The notes beneath the pieces were generated by a model. That model searched no databases, was not told where the DNA came from, and saw only the letters and a list, made by a program, of their open reading frames with translations. Below are positions 16,606 to 25,069 of a DNA stretch of 64,000 nucleotides, piece by piece (positions within the stretch are counted from its first letter, which is position 1; each line of letters starts with the position of its first letter). The stretch covers positions 1-64,000 of the forward strand of contig UCMT01000035.1 of the NCBI GenBank assembly GCA_900473795.1. Reading direction: 5' to 3'. Position numbers and translations under genes: made by a program. The DNA comes from Hyphomicrobiales bacterium. Its GTDB lineage: Bacteria > Pseudomonadota > Alphaproteobacteria > Rhizobiales > Rhizobiaceae.

Positions 16606-17556
16606 ATGACGTTTAATCGTCAAGCAATTTACGATGCCGCGAAGCAGGTCTCCAACTGGGGCCGGTGGGGCGAGGACGACCAAATCGGGACCTTGAATAA
16701 CGTCGAACCTGCAGACATCGTTGCGGCTGCTGGCTTGGTCAGGAAGGGCAAGACCTTTGCTCTCGGCCTCTCACTAAAGGAACAGATTCAGTCGGGCCTC
16801 TTCGGCGGGCGCTGGAACCCGATCCATACGATGCTTGCGACAGGCACAGATGCGGCTGCCGGCAACCAGGACGAACCGGCACCCTACCTGCGCTACGCAG
16901 ATGATGCGATCAATATGCCGTGTCAGGCCTCGACCCAATGGGATGCTCTCTGCCACATCTTCTTGGACGACAAGATGTACAACGGCTACGACGCAAAGCT
17001 CGTTGATGTGAAGGGTGCGAAGAAGCTCGGCATCGAGCACTATCGTGATAAAATGGTCGGGCGCGGAGTTTTGTTAGATATCGCGCGCTGGAAGGGCGTT
17101 GACTCGCTGGATGACGGTTACGGGATCAGCCCAGAGGACCTTGACGGCTGCGCAACGGCACAGGGTGTCGAAATCCGCAAAGGCGATTTCGTCATTGTCC
17201 GCACAGGTCATCAGGAGCGATGCCTGGCGAAAGGAAGCTGGGACGGATACGCTGGAGGCGATGCTCCCGGCATGGCCTTCAGCACCTGTTTTTGGCTCAG
17301 GGCAAAGGATGTTGCCGGCATTTGCACCGATACTTGGGGCTGCGAGGTGCGGCCAAACGAGACAAACGAAGCAAACCAGCCTTGGCACTGGGTTGTAATT
17401 CCTGCCATGGGAATTGCCATGGGCGAGATCTTTTACTTGAAGGAGTTGGCCGAAGACTGCGCACAAGACAAAGTCTACGAGTTCTTTTTCCTCGCTCCCC
17501 CCCTACACCTGCCCGGTGGCGCTGGTTCGCCGATAAATCCGCAAGCCATAAAGTGA
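16606..17556 (+). CDS. Cyclase-family metal-dependent hydrolase (kynurenine formamidase/isatin hydrolase type)
   Basis: A 316-residue member of the cyclase family (PF04199), whose characterised members hydrolyse amides or lactams such as N-formylkynurenine and isatin. The metal-site region appears as STQWDALCHIFL near residues 105-116, the TQWDA variant of the usual GTHxDxPxH motif; further family blocks are GDFVIVRTGHQE and the C-terminal FFFLAPPLHLPGGAGSPINP. The ATG at 16606 follows GGGAGGAG. The SDR gene starts 8 bp after its stop, so they are co-transcribed. With the SDR, XdhC-like protein and lost MFS importer it suggests catabolism of an imported cyclic or aromatic compound. Confidence 0.85.
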   Translation: MTFNRQAIYDAAKQVSNWGRWGEDDQIGTLNNVEPADIVAAAGLVRKGKTFALGLSLKEQIQSGLFGGRWNPIHTMLATGTDAAAGNQDEPAPYLRYADDAINMPCQASTQWDALCHIFLDDKMYNGYDAKLVDVKGAKKLGIEHYRDKMVGRGVLLDIARWKGVDSLDDGYGISPEDLDGCATAQGVEIRKGDFVIVRTGHQERCLAKGSWDGYAGGDAPGMAFSTCFWLRAKDVAGICTDTWGCEVRPNETNEANQPWHWVVIPAMGIAMGEIFYLKELAEDCAQDKVYEFFFLAPPLHLPGGAGSPINPQAIK

Positions 17557-17564
17557 CGAACACC

Positions 17565-18332
17565 ATGTCTGGTTTCGACATTCTTGAAAGGTTCTCACTC
17601 TCAGGTCGGCGGGCCTTGATCACTGGGGCCGGTCGTGGCTTAGGGCGGTCAATCGCGCAGGGTTTGGCGGCTGCGGGCGCAGAAGTAACACTCTGCGCTC
17701 GCACCGAAAGTGAGATTGAAGAAGGTGCCGCCGAAATACGAGCGAGGGGATTAAAAGCCCTGACACTCGTTGCGGATGTCAGCGACGTTGAAGACTTCAG
17801 GCAGAAGATCGACGAGTTGCAGCCGTTCGACGTTTTCGTCAACAACGCTGGCATGAACCGTCCTAAGCCACTCTCCGAAGTGACACTGGACGATTTCGAT
17901 GCGGTCATAGGGCTCAACCTTCGCGCGGCAATTTTCGCAGCTCAGGCGGTCAGTTGTCGCATGACATCAGCGAATCTCCGTGGGTCCATCATCAACATGT
18001 CGTCACAGATGGGTCACGTCGGGGCCGCAAACAGAACGATCTATTGCGCATCGAAGTGGGCTTTGGAGGGCTTCACGAAAGCCCTCGCGGTCGAGTTAGG
18101 CCCAGCGGGCATACGCGTCAACACGGTAGGTCCGACATTCATCCAAACGCCTATGACGAAGCCTTTTCTTGACGATCCTGTGGTACGCGACGCGATCGTT
18201 TCGAAGATTAAGCTTGGCCGGTTAGGTACGCCTGAGGATGTGGTCGGCGCAGTTCTCTATCTTTCAACGGACGCGGCGGCATTAGTCACCGGAACTGCCG
18301 TCCTCGTCGATGGCGGATGGACTGCCGACTAG
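17565..18332 (+). CDS. Short-chain dehydrogenase/reductase
   Basis: A 255-residue classical SDR. The cofactor motif GAGRGLG lies at about residues 20-26, followed by NNAG, catalytic Ser in MSSQMGHVGA, and YCASKWA with the catalytic Tyr and Lys. The C-terminal VTGTAVLVDGGW is typical of the FabG-like group. It oxidises or reduces an alcohol/ketone with NAD(P)H. I use the ATG at 17565 (MSGFDILERFSLSG); upstream in-frame sequence belongs to the overlapping cyclase gene. Confidence 0.9.
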   Translation: MSGFDILERFSLSGRRALITGAGRGLGRSIAQGLAAAGAEVTLCARTESEIEEGAAEIRARGLKALTLVADVSDVEDFRQKIDELQPFDVFVNNAGMNRPKPLSEVTLDDFDAVIGLNLRAAIFAAQAVSCRMTSANLRGSIINMSSQMGHVGAANRTIYCASKWALEGFTKALAVELGPAGIRVNTVGPTFIQTPMTKPFLDDPVVRDAIVSKIKLGRLGTPEDVVGAVLYLSTDAAALVTGTAVLVDGGWTAD

Positions 18333-18456
18333 GGGAAACGTTCACCAAGACAGGAGACTCGCCGTTCGGCCAGCCTCTAAGGTGGTACGACCGCTTGATG
18401 GTTACACATGTCTTCTGCGGCTGATTCTTGTTTCGCTTGACAAAGCAGCAGATTAA

Positions 18457-18470
18457 TTTTCGCTTGATAA
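18457..18470 (+). promoter_or_regulatory. Third operator-like site, upstream of the XdhC-like gene
   Basis: TTTTCGCTTGATAA matches the 15674 site at 12 of 14 positions and keeps the GATAA half. A further partial copy, TTTCGCTTGACAA, lies about 25 bp upstream (18431-18443) and contains a TTGACA that may be a -35 box. This suggests the XdhC-like gene belongs to the same TetR regulon. Confidence 0.4.
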
Positions 18471-18559
18471 ATAAGTTTCCTTGGGAGGAAGAGGATTTCG
18501 GTCTTTTCTAATGCCGGACCAGGTCTCGGTCGTCCGGCTTTATTTGGGAGGAGTTGCAA

Positions 18560-19576
18560 ATGCAGTGCGAATGGCAAGCACCAGTCTTACTCTCCGGGGC
18601 ACATCCCGCCATAGCGGACCCATGGGATTTCGCAGTTTCGGCCGAAGAAGATGCTGTCATGGCAGTGTTAATTGAGACGGTTGGGCCAGCCTATCGTCTT
18701 CCCGGCGCAGCGATGGCGATTCTGCCTGACCGTAGGTACGCCGGCGCAATTACGTCAGGATGCATTGAAGCAGATCTGATTTTAAACGCCGACGACATTC
18801 GGGCGACAAGTGGCGTCCGCGTCCTCCGTTATGGCGAAGGATCGCCTTTCAAGGACATCCAGCTTCCCTGTGGTGGTGGCATCGATGTGATGCTTTTTCG
18901 TTTGCAAGATCGCAACATCCTTGAGCAGCTCGCTAAAGTTAGGAAACTGCGCCAACCAGTGAGCTTGGTGATCGGACGTGAGGGCCGCCTAAGCCTTGGC
19001 GTCTACAAGAAGACCGCACGGAATTTAGATAGCTTTTCCCTTGGCTTCGAGCCGCCACTTCGGTTTGTAACCTTCGGCGCAGGCCCGGAAGCATCCATTT
19101 TCGCAGGCCTGGTAGAAGGCTTGGGTTACGGACAAACTCTCATCTCGCATGACGCGACTACAGTGGCCTGCACGCGAGCTTCTGGTAACACGTCGCGCGA
19201 ACTATCGCATCTGTCGCAGCTCAATGACGTCGAGATAGATTCTCGAACTGCTGCTGTGCTGTTTTATCATGATCACGACTATGAGCCAGAGATCATCAAG
19301 CGAATGCTCGCGACTCCGGCTTTTTACATCGGTGCGCAAGGAAGCCGAGCAACGCAACGATCCCGCCTGAAGCGGCTTGAGGAGGCAGGCGTGCACCAAA
19401 GCGAGCTTCAGCGCGTCCGGGGTCCTATCGGCTTGATCCAATCTTCCCGTGATCCGCGAGCTCTTGCAGTGTCCGTCTTGGCCGAAGTTCTTTCAGTTGT
19501 CGCGAACTCGGCGGACCTCTCACCTAATATCAAAGCTGGATCGTTGAGCGAGCCGGATCACTCACGTTATTTCTAG
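18560..19576 (+). CDS. XdhC/CoxI-family molybdenum-cofactor insertion protein
   Basis: A 338-residue XdhC-type protein, which sulfurates and delivers molybdenum cofactor to xanthine-dehydrogenase-family enzymes. The diagnostic motif LPCGGGIDVMLF is near residue 100 (cofactor-binding Cys), and a Rossmann-like FVTFGAGPEASIFAGL near residue 170 begins the C-terminal domain, which ends with IGAQGSRATQRSRLKRL. The ATG at 18560 is correctly spaced from GGGAGGAG; the TTG at 18554 is too close. The only molybdenum hydroxylase in the window is encoded 9 kb downstream (28385-32119), its likely client unless a nearer partner was lost. Confidence 0.87.
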   Translation: MQCEWQAPVLLSGAHPAIADPWDFAVSAEEDAVMAVLIETVGPAYRLPGAAMAILPDRRYAGAITSGCIEADLILNADDIRATSGVRVLRYGEGSPFKDIQLPCGGGIDVMLFRLQDRNILEQLAKVRKLRQPVSLVIGREGRLSLGVYKKTARNLDSFSLGFEPPLRFVTFGAGPEASIFAGLVEGLGYGQTLISHDATTVACTRASGNTSRELSHLSQLNDVEIDSRTAAVLFYHDHDYEPEIIKRMLATPAFYIGAQGSRATQRSRLKRLEEAGVHQSELQRVRGPIGLIQSSRDPRALAVSVLAEVLSVVANSADLSPNIKAGSLSEPDHSRYF

Positions 19577-19593
19577 CTCCAAGGAGACGAGAC

Positions 19594-19761
19594 GTGACAA
19601 GCAAATTGAAATACCAGCTTCAACATGTGCTGTCTGTGATTAGGGACTGCCTGGCGCAACTCGAATCTGCATATTGTGTCCATGATGCTGTCGAGGATAT
19701 CAGACCTGAACGTAAGCCGTCGATCTCTCGACGCGAGATAAGGCAACGCGCTCGTCCTTAA
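19594..19761 (+). CDS. Small open frame of 55 residues with a good ribosome site
   Basis: A GTG-initiated frame 17 bp after the XdhC-like gene, preceded by AAGGAG at 8-bp spacing. The peptide starts MTSKLKYQLQHVLSVIRD and ends RREIRQRARP. It is not recognised. It may be a genuine small protein or the truncated start of a gene lost to rearrangement; the 170 bp after it, up to the LacI gene, hold nothing clear. Confidence 0.3.
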   Translation: MTSKLKYQLQHVLSVIRDCLAQLESAYCVHDAVEDIRPERKPSISRREIRQRARP

Positions 19762-19933
19762 TTCCAGTGCTTTCGCACCGGCAGCACCTAGAGTCCTTTC
19801 CGGAAGCAATCGTGTACCTTCGGCGTTAAAGCTTGGCGCGGCCGCGCTTGAAATCGCCATCGTTCTCTTGAGGATTAATGCATAGCTCAGGGTCAAGGTC
19901 TGTTGTTTTTGCACGAGTATACCGGCCTGCGGT

Positions 19934-20914
19934 TCACACACTGTGGCGGACAATCAAATTTCCCGAGAGCATACGCGTTGAACCGTCGTCACCTGCCTTG
20001 ACGGTCGGGTCATCGATCAGACTGAGCGCCTCTTGCACCATTCGCTCCACCGGCTGCCGGATCGTTGTCAAGCAATATGAGCTCCAACTGGCCATCGGGA
20101 TATCGTCGAAACCAATGACGGCAAGATCGTTGGGGATGCGAAGCCCCTTTTCTCTAGCCGCATCGATCGCTCCAAGTGCCATAATGTCATTGCAGCAGAA
20201 GATCGCGTTCGGACTGTTGGCTGATGACAGCATCTTCACGGCAGCAGTTTTCGCAACTTCATAGTTGTAGTCGCCAGATGCCTGGGCATGGAAGGTCTTT
20301 CCAGCTTCTGCGAGCACGTCCCGGAAGCCGCGGACTCGCTCGGTGTGCGTTGAAGTGTTGGATATTCCTCCAATCAGCCCGATCCGCTGATATCCCCGAT
20401 CAAGCAAAAGCCTCCCGGCATCTCTGCCGCCCTGGTAATTGTCACAAGAAACCGCGTTGACGCGGATATCCCGCTGAATGCGATTGAGCAGCACTACTTT
20501 GATTTGATGCTGTCGGCATGCGCGCGCCATGTTCGAGGTTAAATATGCCGAGGTTATGATGATCGCCGAAGGTCGTGCAGCTAGGATCTGTTCGGTGATC
20601 GTGTCGACATTGCTATCTGCCGGCAACGCATAGACGAGCAACCGTCGATCACTCTCCTGCAGTTGCCGAGCAAGCGTGTCGACGACCAGCGGATAGAACG
20701 GATTGTGAAGGCTTCCCGCGACCAGTGTTACTGTCCCGGCCGACACGACGTTCGCAGTTCGCCTCGCTGGACTGATGTATCCAATCTCCTCCGCCGCCGC
20801 CAATATCATCTTTCTTTTTTCCTGGTCGATCGGCGCTCCCGGCGTGAAGGCGCGTGATACGGCTGCAATCGAAACCCCTACTGCGTGTGCAACCTGCTTC
20901 GCGGTTGGTTTCAT
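19934..20914 (-). CDS. LacI-family transcriptional regulator
   Basis: A 326-residue LacI/GalR regulator. The helix-turn-helix MKPTAKQVAHAVGVSIAAVSR is at the N-terminus, followed by a hinge region and a periplasmic-binding-protein-like ligand domain with GLIGGISNTSTHTERVRGF and FCCNDIMALGAIDAAREKG. The ATG at 20914 has CAGGAG upstream; starts at 20941 and 20962 lack this. It is divergent from the HisD-like dehydrogenase gene with a 92-bp shared promoter region, so it most likely represses that gene. Confidence 0.87.
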   Translation of the reverse strand: MKPTAKQVAHAVGVSIAAVSRAFTPGAPIDQEKRKMILAAAEEIGYISPARRTANVVSAGTVTLVAGSLHNPFYPLVVDTLARQLQESDRRLLVYALPADSNVDTITEQILAARPSAIIITSAYLTSNMARACRQHQIKVVLLNRIQRDIRVNAVSCDNYQGGRDAGRLLLDRGYQRIGLIGGISNTSTHTERVRGFRDVLAEAGKTFHAQASGDYNYEVAKTAAVKMLSSANSPNAIFCCNDIMALGAIDAAREKGLRIPNDLAVIGFDDIPMASWSSYCLTTIRQPVERMVQEALSLIDDPTVKAGDDGSTRMLSGNLIVRHSV

Positions 20915-21006
20915 TGCTGTCAGCTCCTGAAACTTTTTCATTATGCTATTGAAAACTTGCACTGAGAATTTAGCAGCATATCGTTCTCTTAGAAAGGGAG
21001 AAGCTC

Positions 21007-22317
21007 ATGACAATAACCTACATCAAACGTGGAAAGCCCGAGGCGGAGCGTTCGGAAGACGACCAAAGAGTCAAAACGACCGTTGAAAATATTCTCAAGG
21101 ATATTGAAAAGCGTGGTGATGAAGCCGTCCGCGAACTTTCCGAAAAGTTCGACAGATACACTCCGCAATCATTTAAGCTCTCAGCTGGTGAGATCGAAGC
21201 TTTGATGAACCAGGTCTCAAAAAGGGACATGGAGGACATCAAGTTTGCTCAGACGCAGGTGCGCAATTTTGCGCAGGCGCAGCGAGACTCGATGCTCGAC
21301 ATTGAGATAGAGACCCTGCCCGGCGTCATTCTCGGTCATAAGAACATCCCTGTTCGGTCCGTCGGATGCTACATTCCTGGCGGCAAGTTTCCGATGGTTG
21401 CGTCGGCGCATATGTCAGTGGCGACGGCCTCCGTTGCTAAGGTCCCCCGCATCATCGCAGCGACGCCAGCCTTCAAGGGCGCTCCGAACCCAGCTGTCAT
21501 CGCAGCGATGCATCTCGGTGGCGCGCACGAAATCTATGTCTTGGGCGGGATTCAGGCCATCGGTGCCATGGCCATTGGTACCGAAACAATCCAACCGGTC
21601 CATATGCTGGTCGGTCCAGGCAATGCTTTCGTCGCCGAAGCGAAACGGCAACTTTACGGTCGCGTCGGTATCGACCTCTTTGCAGGCCCGACAGAAACGA
21701 TGGTCATCGCGGACGAGACTGTCGATGCGGAAATCTGCGCCACCGACCTTCTTGGACAGGCCGAGCACGGGTACAACTCGCCGGCCGTGCTGGTCACCAA
21801 TTCCAAAACGCTCGCTGAAGAGACGCTAGTCGAAGTGGACCGCATCCTGGAGATTCTTCCCACTGCGGACACAGCTTCTAAGAGCTGGGCAGACTATGGC
21901 GAAATCATCGTCTGTGACACCTATGACGAAATGCTCCAGGCTGCGAACGACATCGCTTCGGAGCATGTGCAGGTGATGACCAAGAGGGACGACTGGTTCC
22001 TCGAAAACATGCACTCGTACGGAGCTCTATTCCTTGGACCACGAACCAACGTGGCAAACGGCGACAAGGTCATTGGCACGAACCATACCTTGCCCACAAA
22101 AAAGGCCGGCCGCTACACTGGCGGACTGTGGGTCGGCAAGTTCTTGAAGACCCATTCCTATCAAAAGGTCGTGACAGACGAGGCCGCTGCAAAGATTGGC
22201 GAATACTGCTCCCGGCTTTGCATTCTCGAAGGCTTCGTCGGTCACGCCGAGCAAGCGAACGTGCGCGTGCGCCGATACGGGCGGCGAAATATTCCGTACG
22301 GAACGGCGGCAGAATAG
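21007..22317 (+). CDS. Histidinol-dehydrogenase-family enzyme resembling sulfopropanediol dehydrogenase HpsN
   Basis: A 436-residue HisD-family NAD-dependent dehydrogenase. Conserved elements are [14 protein letters not shown], the zinc-ligand region [14 protein letters not shown] and the catalytic ASEHVQVM (Glu-His pair). Overall sequence follows the catabolic HisD-like branch that includes HpsN, which oxidises dihydroxypropanesulfonate to sulfolactate, rather than biosynthetic HisD; it stands alone beside a LacI regulator, not in a his operon. No sulfolyase or transporter genes follow: an IS110 relic starts about 190 bp downstream and may have removed partner genes. Substrate is therefore open. 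Confidence 0.8.
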   Translation: MTITYIKRGKPEAERSEDDQRVKTTVENILKDIEKRGDEAVRELSEKFDRYTPQSFKLSAGEIEALMNQVSKRDMEDIKFAQTQVRNFAQAQRDSMLDIEIETLPGVILGHKNIPVRSVGCYIPGGKFPMVASAHMSVATASVAKVPRIIAATPAFKGAPNPAVIAAMHLGGAHEIYVLGGIQAIGAMAIGTETIQPVHMLVGPGNAFVAEAKRQLYGRVGIDLFAGPTETMVIADETVDAEICATDLLGQAEHGYNSPAVLVTNSKTLAEETLVEVDRILEILPTADTASKSWADYGEIIVCDTYDEMLQAANDIASEHVQVMTKRDDWFLENMHSYGALFLGPRTNVANGDKVIGTNHTLPTKKAGRYTGGLWVGKFLKTHSYQKVVTDEAAAKIGEYCSRLCILEGFVGHAEQANVRVRRYGRRNIPYGTAAE

Positions 22318-22509
22318 CCCGCAAATGATGCAGCGGTTCTCGGGGATGTCGCAGTTCTTTTCCATAGAATCCGAAGGATCCGAAGCTCGGACAAACCTCT
22401 CCCAAACAACCAAACACGCGTACCGCCAGCGCCGCCGGCGGTGCGTGTAGCGTAGCGCACTCCAACTCCGCAATCTTGGATACCAGTGCGTGATCGAGGC
22501 TGGAGCCGG

Positions 22510-23240
22510 TCAAGCAGCAGGCTTTTTTCCGACGATGCCTGCCGCAATCTGCTCAAGCAGCAGCTCGAGCCGGGCAAGCTCGCGATTTATCTGAGCCCTG
22601 AGATATGCCGGTAAAAGACGACCATCCCCGGTCTGAAGTTCTTCAAGCCGTTTGCGTCTGTCTTTGCGCAACGGTTCGTAACCGCTCACGCCTTGGGCAA
22701 AGAGCAGGCCTTTGATGCGATTGACATGTTGGATCCTTTCCGCAATCAGAACCTTGCGCTCCCGGCAGATACGGCGGCGATCTTCGTCCTCGGGAGATGG
22801 TACTTTGACCATTGCACAAACACGTGGTTCACCACGTTTGAAGGCGAGCAGTGCCCGGACCAATGCCTCACCATCCAGCCTGTCGGTCTTCGCCCGCTTC
22901 TTCCTCCGTGAGGTTGCAATCGAAGCGGGATCAACAACGTAGCTTTCAATCCCGTTCGCCTTCAGTACACGGTCGATCCAAAAGCCATCAAGCCCGGCTT
23001 CCTGAATGTCACGATCGGAAACTGTTTGCCCGCACGGGATCGCGCCTTCTCCTGAAGTTGCACAAAGCGATCCAACAATCCGGCCGCATCACCGGCACTC
23101 ACCGCGTGCTTCGACATCTTCTCGCCGTTCCCCGGAGACAATGATGTGATCAGCCAGGTTGAACGACTGAGTTCCAAGGAGACGAAAATTGCGGCAAGAT
23201 CGGTACGGACAGCGGTCAGTGTTTCGAGCTGAGCGTTCAT
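22510..23240 (-). mobile_element. IS110-family transposase relic
   Basis: Leftward reading gives the DEDD-type N-terminal part, then a frameshift near 23010 after which the frame continues as IQEAGLDGFWIDRVLKANGI, KRAKTDRLDGEALVRALLAF and RHVNRIKGLLFAQGVSGYEPL-like sequence (here QHVNRIKGLLF). It stops at 22510 (about 240 residues against roughly 340-400 for intact IS110 enzymes), so the C-terminal Ser-containing domain is missing. It is not the same subgroup as the element at 51728-56894. It lies between the HisD-like gene and a pntA relic. Confidence 0.8.
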
Positions 23241-23311
23241 GGACGGCTCCTATTGAGTGAGTGCGTTTTGCAGCCTCACTCTGGCAGAGCGCCGACCGCT
23301 GTTCACTCCCC

Positions 23312-23666
23312 ATGGAATCTAAAGTCAGGGAACAGACGCCCGAGGAGAAGCGGGCAAAGGAGGTTGCCGCTTTCAGTGCTCAGACGAGGGGCCAAGCCAT
23401 CTTGCTTGCGGTCGTAATGGCGCTCTTGCTCCTTGTCGGTGCGGTGGCTCCCGCCAGCTTCATGAGCCATTTCATAGTGTTCGTGCTTTCCTGCTTCGTC
23501 GGCTTCCAAATCATCTGGAGTGTCAGTCACTCCCTGCATACGCCGCTGATGGCTGTAACGAATGCCGTGTCCGGCATGTGATCCTCAGCGCAATCCTCCA
23601 GATCGGCTCAGGAGACTGGCTGGTCGTAGCATTGGCAGCACTTTCGGTGCTCGTCGCTGGCGGTCG
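23312..23666 (+). pseudogene. NAD(P) transhydrogenase alpha-2 subunit relic
   Basis: The frame beginning MESKVREQTPEEKRAKE has two hydrophobic segments and the characteristic HTPLMAVTNAVSGM. An ATG-TGA then ends the frame exactly where the family continues with VI..A.LQIGSG; a single-base shift restores ILSAILQIGSGDWLVVALAAL. After about 23660 similarity ends. So this is the membrane alpha-2 part of PntA, frameshifted and separated from the soluble alpha-1 and beta subunits. Confidence 0.75.
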
Positions 23667-24515
23667 TTCGGGCAAAGTAATATTGCCGCGCTGCATATTG
23701 CATGCTGCCAGCGAACTATCTGGCGACAAAGGGGCAAAAGCAATCATCGAAGAATCGGGTCTGGAAATCATAGACGTTGAGATCGGCGAAGCGGCCCTTC
23801 ATGACTTCGATACTGGAGAACAACTTCTCGCTGCAGGAGGTGCAACTGCCTTAATAATCTCGCGAAGCTTACCAAGAAGTGCTCTGACTGGATCACGCGA
23901 GCTTCGTGGCGCAAGTTTATTTATGCGGCGCGAAGATGAACAGCCATTGCCGCCGGGGGTTGTTTCCAAGCATGGCCGCCTTTGCCGGCACTCCGGCCCT
24001 ACGGCGAGTTCGGCACGACAGTGTTCCGGTCCCTAGATGCGGCTCAGCCGTGTCGGTGTAAGTGTGCAAGGCCAGCGCCGGATGCGGCATCGACGACGGC
24101 GTTGCTGTCCAAACCCAACGTCTCACGAACTCTTTGCTCGTGTGCTTCCGCCGCCTGCGGATTCTAAACGTCCAATTCACGAACGAGTGCTCAGACGCCA
24201 TTCGCTGAACGCATTCGTGGCCCCCAAGATCGAGAGCTCTGGCCTTTCCCTCGGCTGATGCAAAAACAGTGCGGCTTAGACTAGCAAACACTTCCAACGC
24301 GCTTCGTGACAAAGCCGCCGGCTCGAATCTCCGCTCTTCGAAACAGTACCGCATTACTGTATCTCGTGTCCGCCTTCCAAAGTTGATGAACACCGCCGGC
24401 ACGAAGTACTGAATGATCGGTTCGGGACTAACGTTGACCAGAGCAGGCATATAAGCCGGACTGTCGAGTTCGTAGGCTCCTTTCATCACATCCGGAGAAA
24501 AGGAGTTCATTCGTT
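23667..24515. other. 850 bp without a recognisable gene
   Basis: The first 260 bp, in continuation of the shifted pntA frame, read as a protein-like stretch (ILHAASELSGDKGAKAII, then ALHDFDTGEQLLAAGGATAL), perhaps a fused fragment of an unidentified gene. The remaining sequence up to the YbhB-like gene has no coherent coding frame with a start site. A long leftward frame (23917-24510) exists but overlaps the ribosome site of the next gene and resembles no family I know. Confidence 0.3.
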
Positions 24516-25055
24516 ATGAAATTTGGTTGGATCGCTGGGGCGGCCTTATTCGCGGCAGGCTTTACGCAGGCTGCAGATTTTAAGGCCGAAAGCCCAGAAT
24601 TTGCCGGTGGCAAGGTCAAGCAGGCACAGTTCGCAAATGTCTTTGGCTGCAGCGGTGAAAATATTTCACCGGCAGTCAGCTGGTCGGGCACACCGAAGGG
24701 GACTAAAAGCTTTGTCGTGACGATCTACGACAAGGATGCTCCGAGCGGCTCGGGGTTCTGGCATTGGGTGGTTGTCGATATTCCGGCTGACGTGACCTCG
24801 CTTGCGGCAGGCGTCGGTTCCGACGCATCCAAGCTTCCCAAAGGCGCCCGGATGGTTAACAATGATGCAACCCAGGCAGGCTTTCTCGGTTCTTGCCCGC
24901 CAGCCGGCGAAACTCATGAGTATCGGATCACGGTCAAGGCGCTCAAAGTTGACAAGCTGCAGGTACCGGACAATGCAACGGGTGCACTGACTGGTTTCGT
25001 CTCCAATATGAGCAAGCTCGCCGAGGCAAGTGTCGTCGCCAAAGGCGGCCGCTAA
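24516..25055 (+). CDS. Exported YbhB/YbcL-family (PEBP) protein
   Basis: A 179-residue phosphatidylethanolamine-binding-like protein of the bacterial YbhB/YbcL group. An N-terminal signal peptide MKFGWIAGAALFAAGFTQAA is followed by the PEBP core: ENISPAVSWSGTPKGTKSF, YDKDAPSGSGFWHWVVVDIP and a C-terminal CPPAGETHEYRITVKAL. Periplasmic or secreted; the physiological role of these proteins is poorly defined. AAAAGGAG precedes the ATG. An AraC regulator gene begins 14 bp after its stop on the same strand, and may control it. Confidence 0.88.
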   Translation: MKFGWIAGAALFAAGFTQAADFKAESPEFAGGKVKQAQFANVFGCSGENISPAVSWSGTPKGTKSFVVTIYDKDAPSGSGFWHWVVVDIPADVTSLAAGVGSDASKLPKGARMVNNDATQAGFLGSCPPAGETHEYRITVKALKVDKLQVPDNATGALTGFVSNMSKLAEASVVAKGGR

Positions 25056-25069
25056 ACTTAGGATGGACA

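Noticed and set aside
23917-24510. Leftward frame of 197 codons before the YbhB-like gene
   Set aside because: Its start would be 5 bp from the divergent gene start and overlap that gene's ribosome site; no recognisable family and no promoter space.
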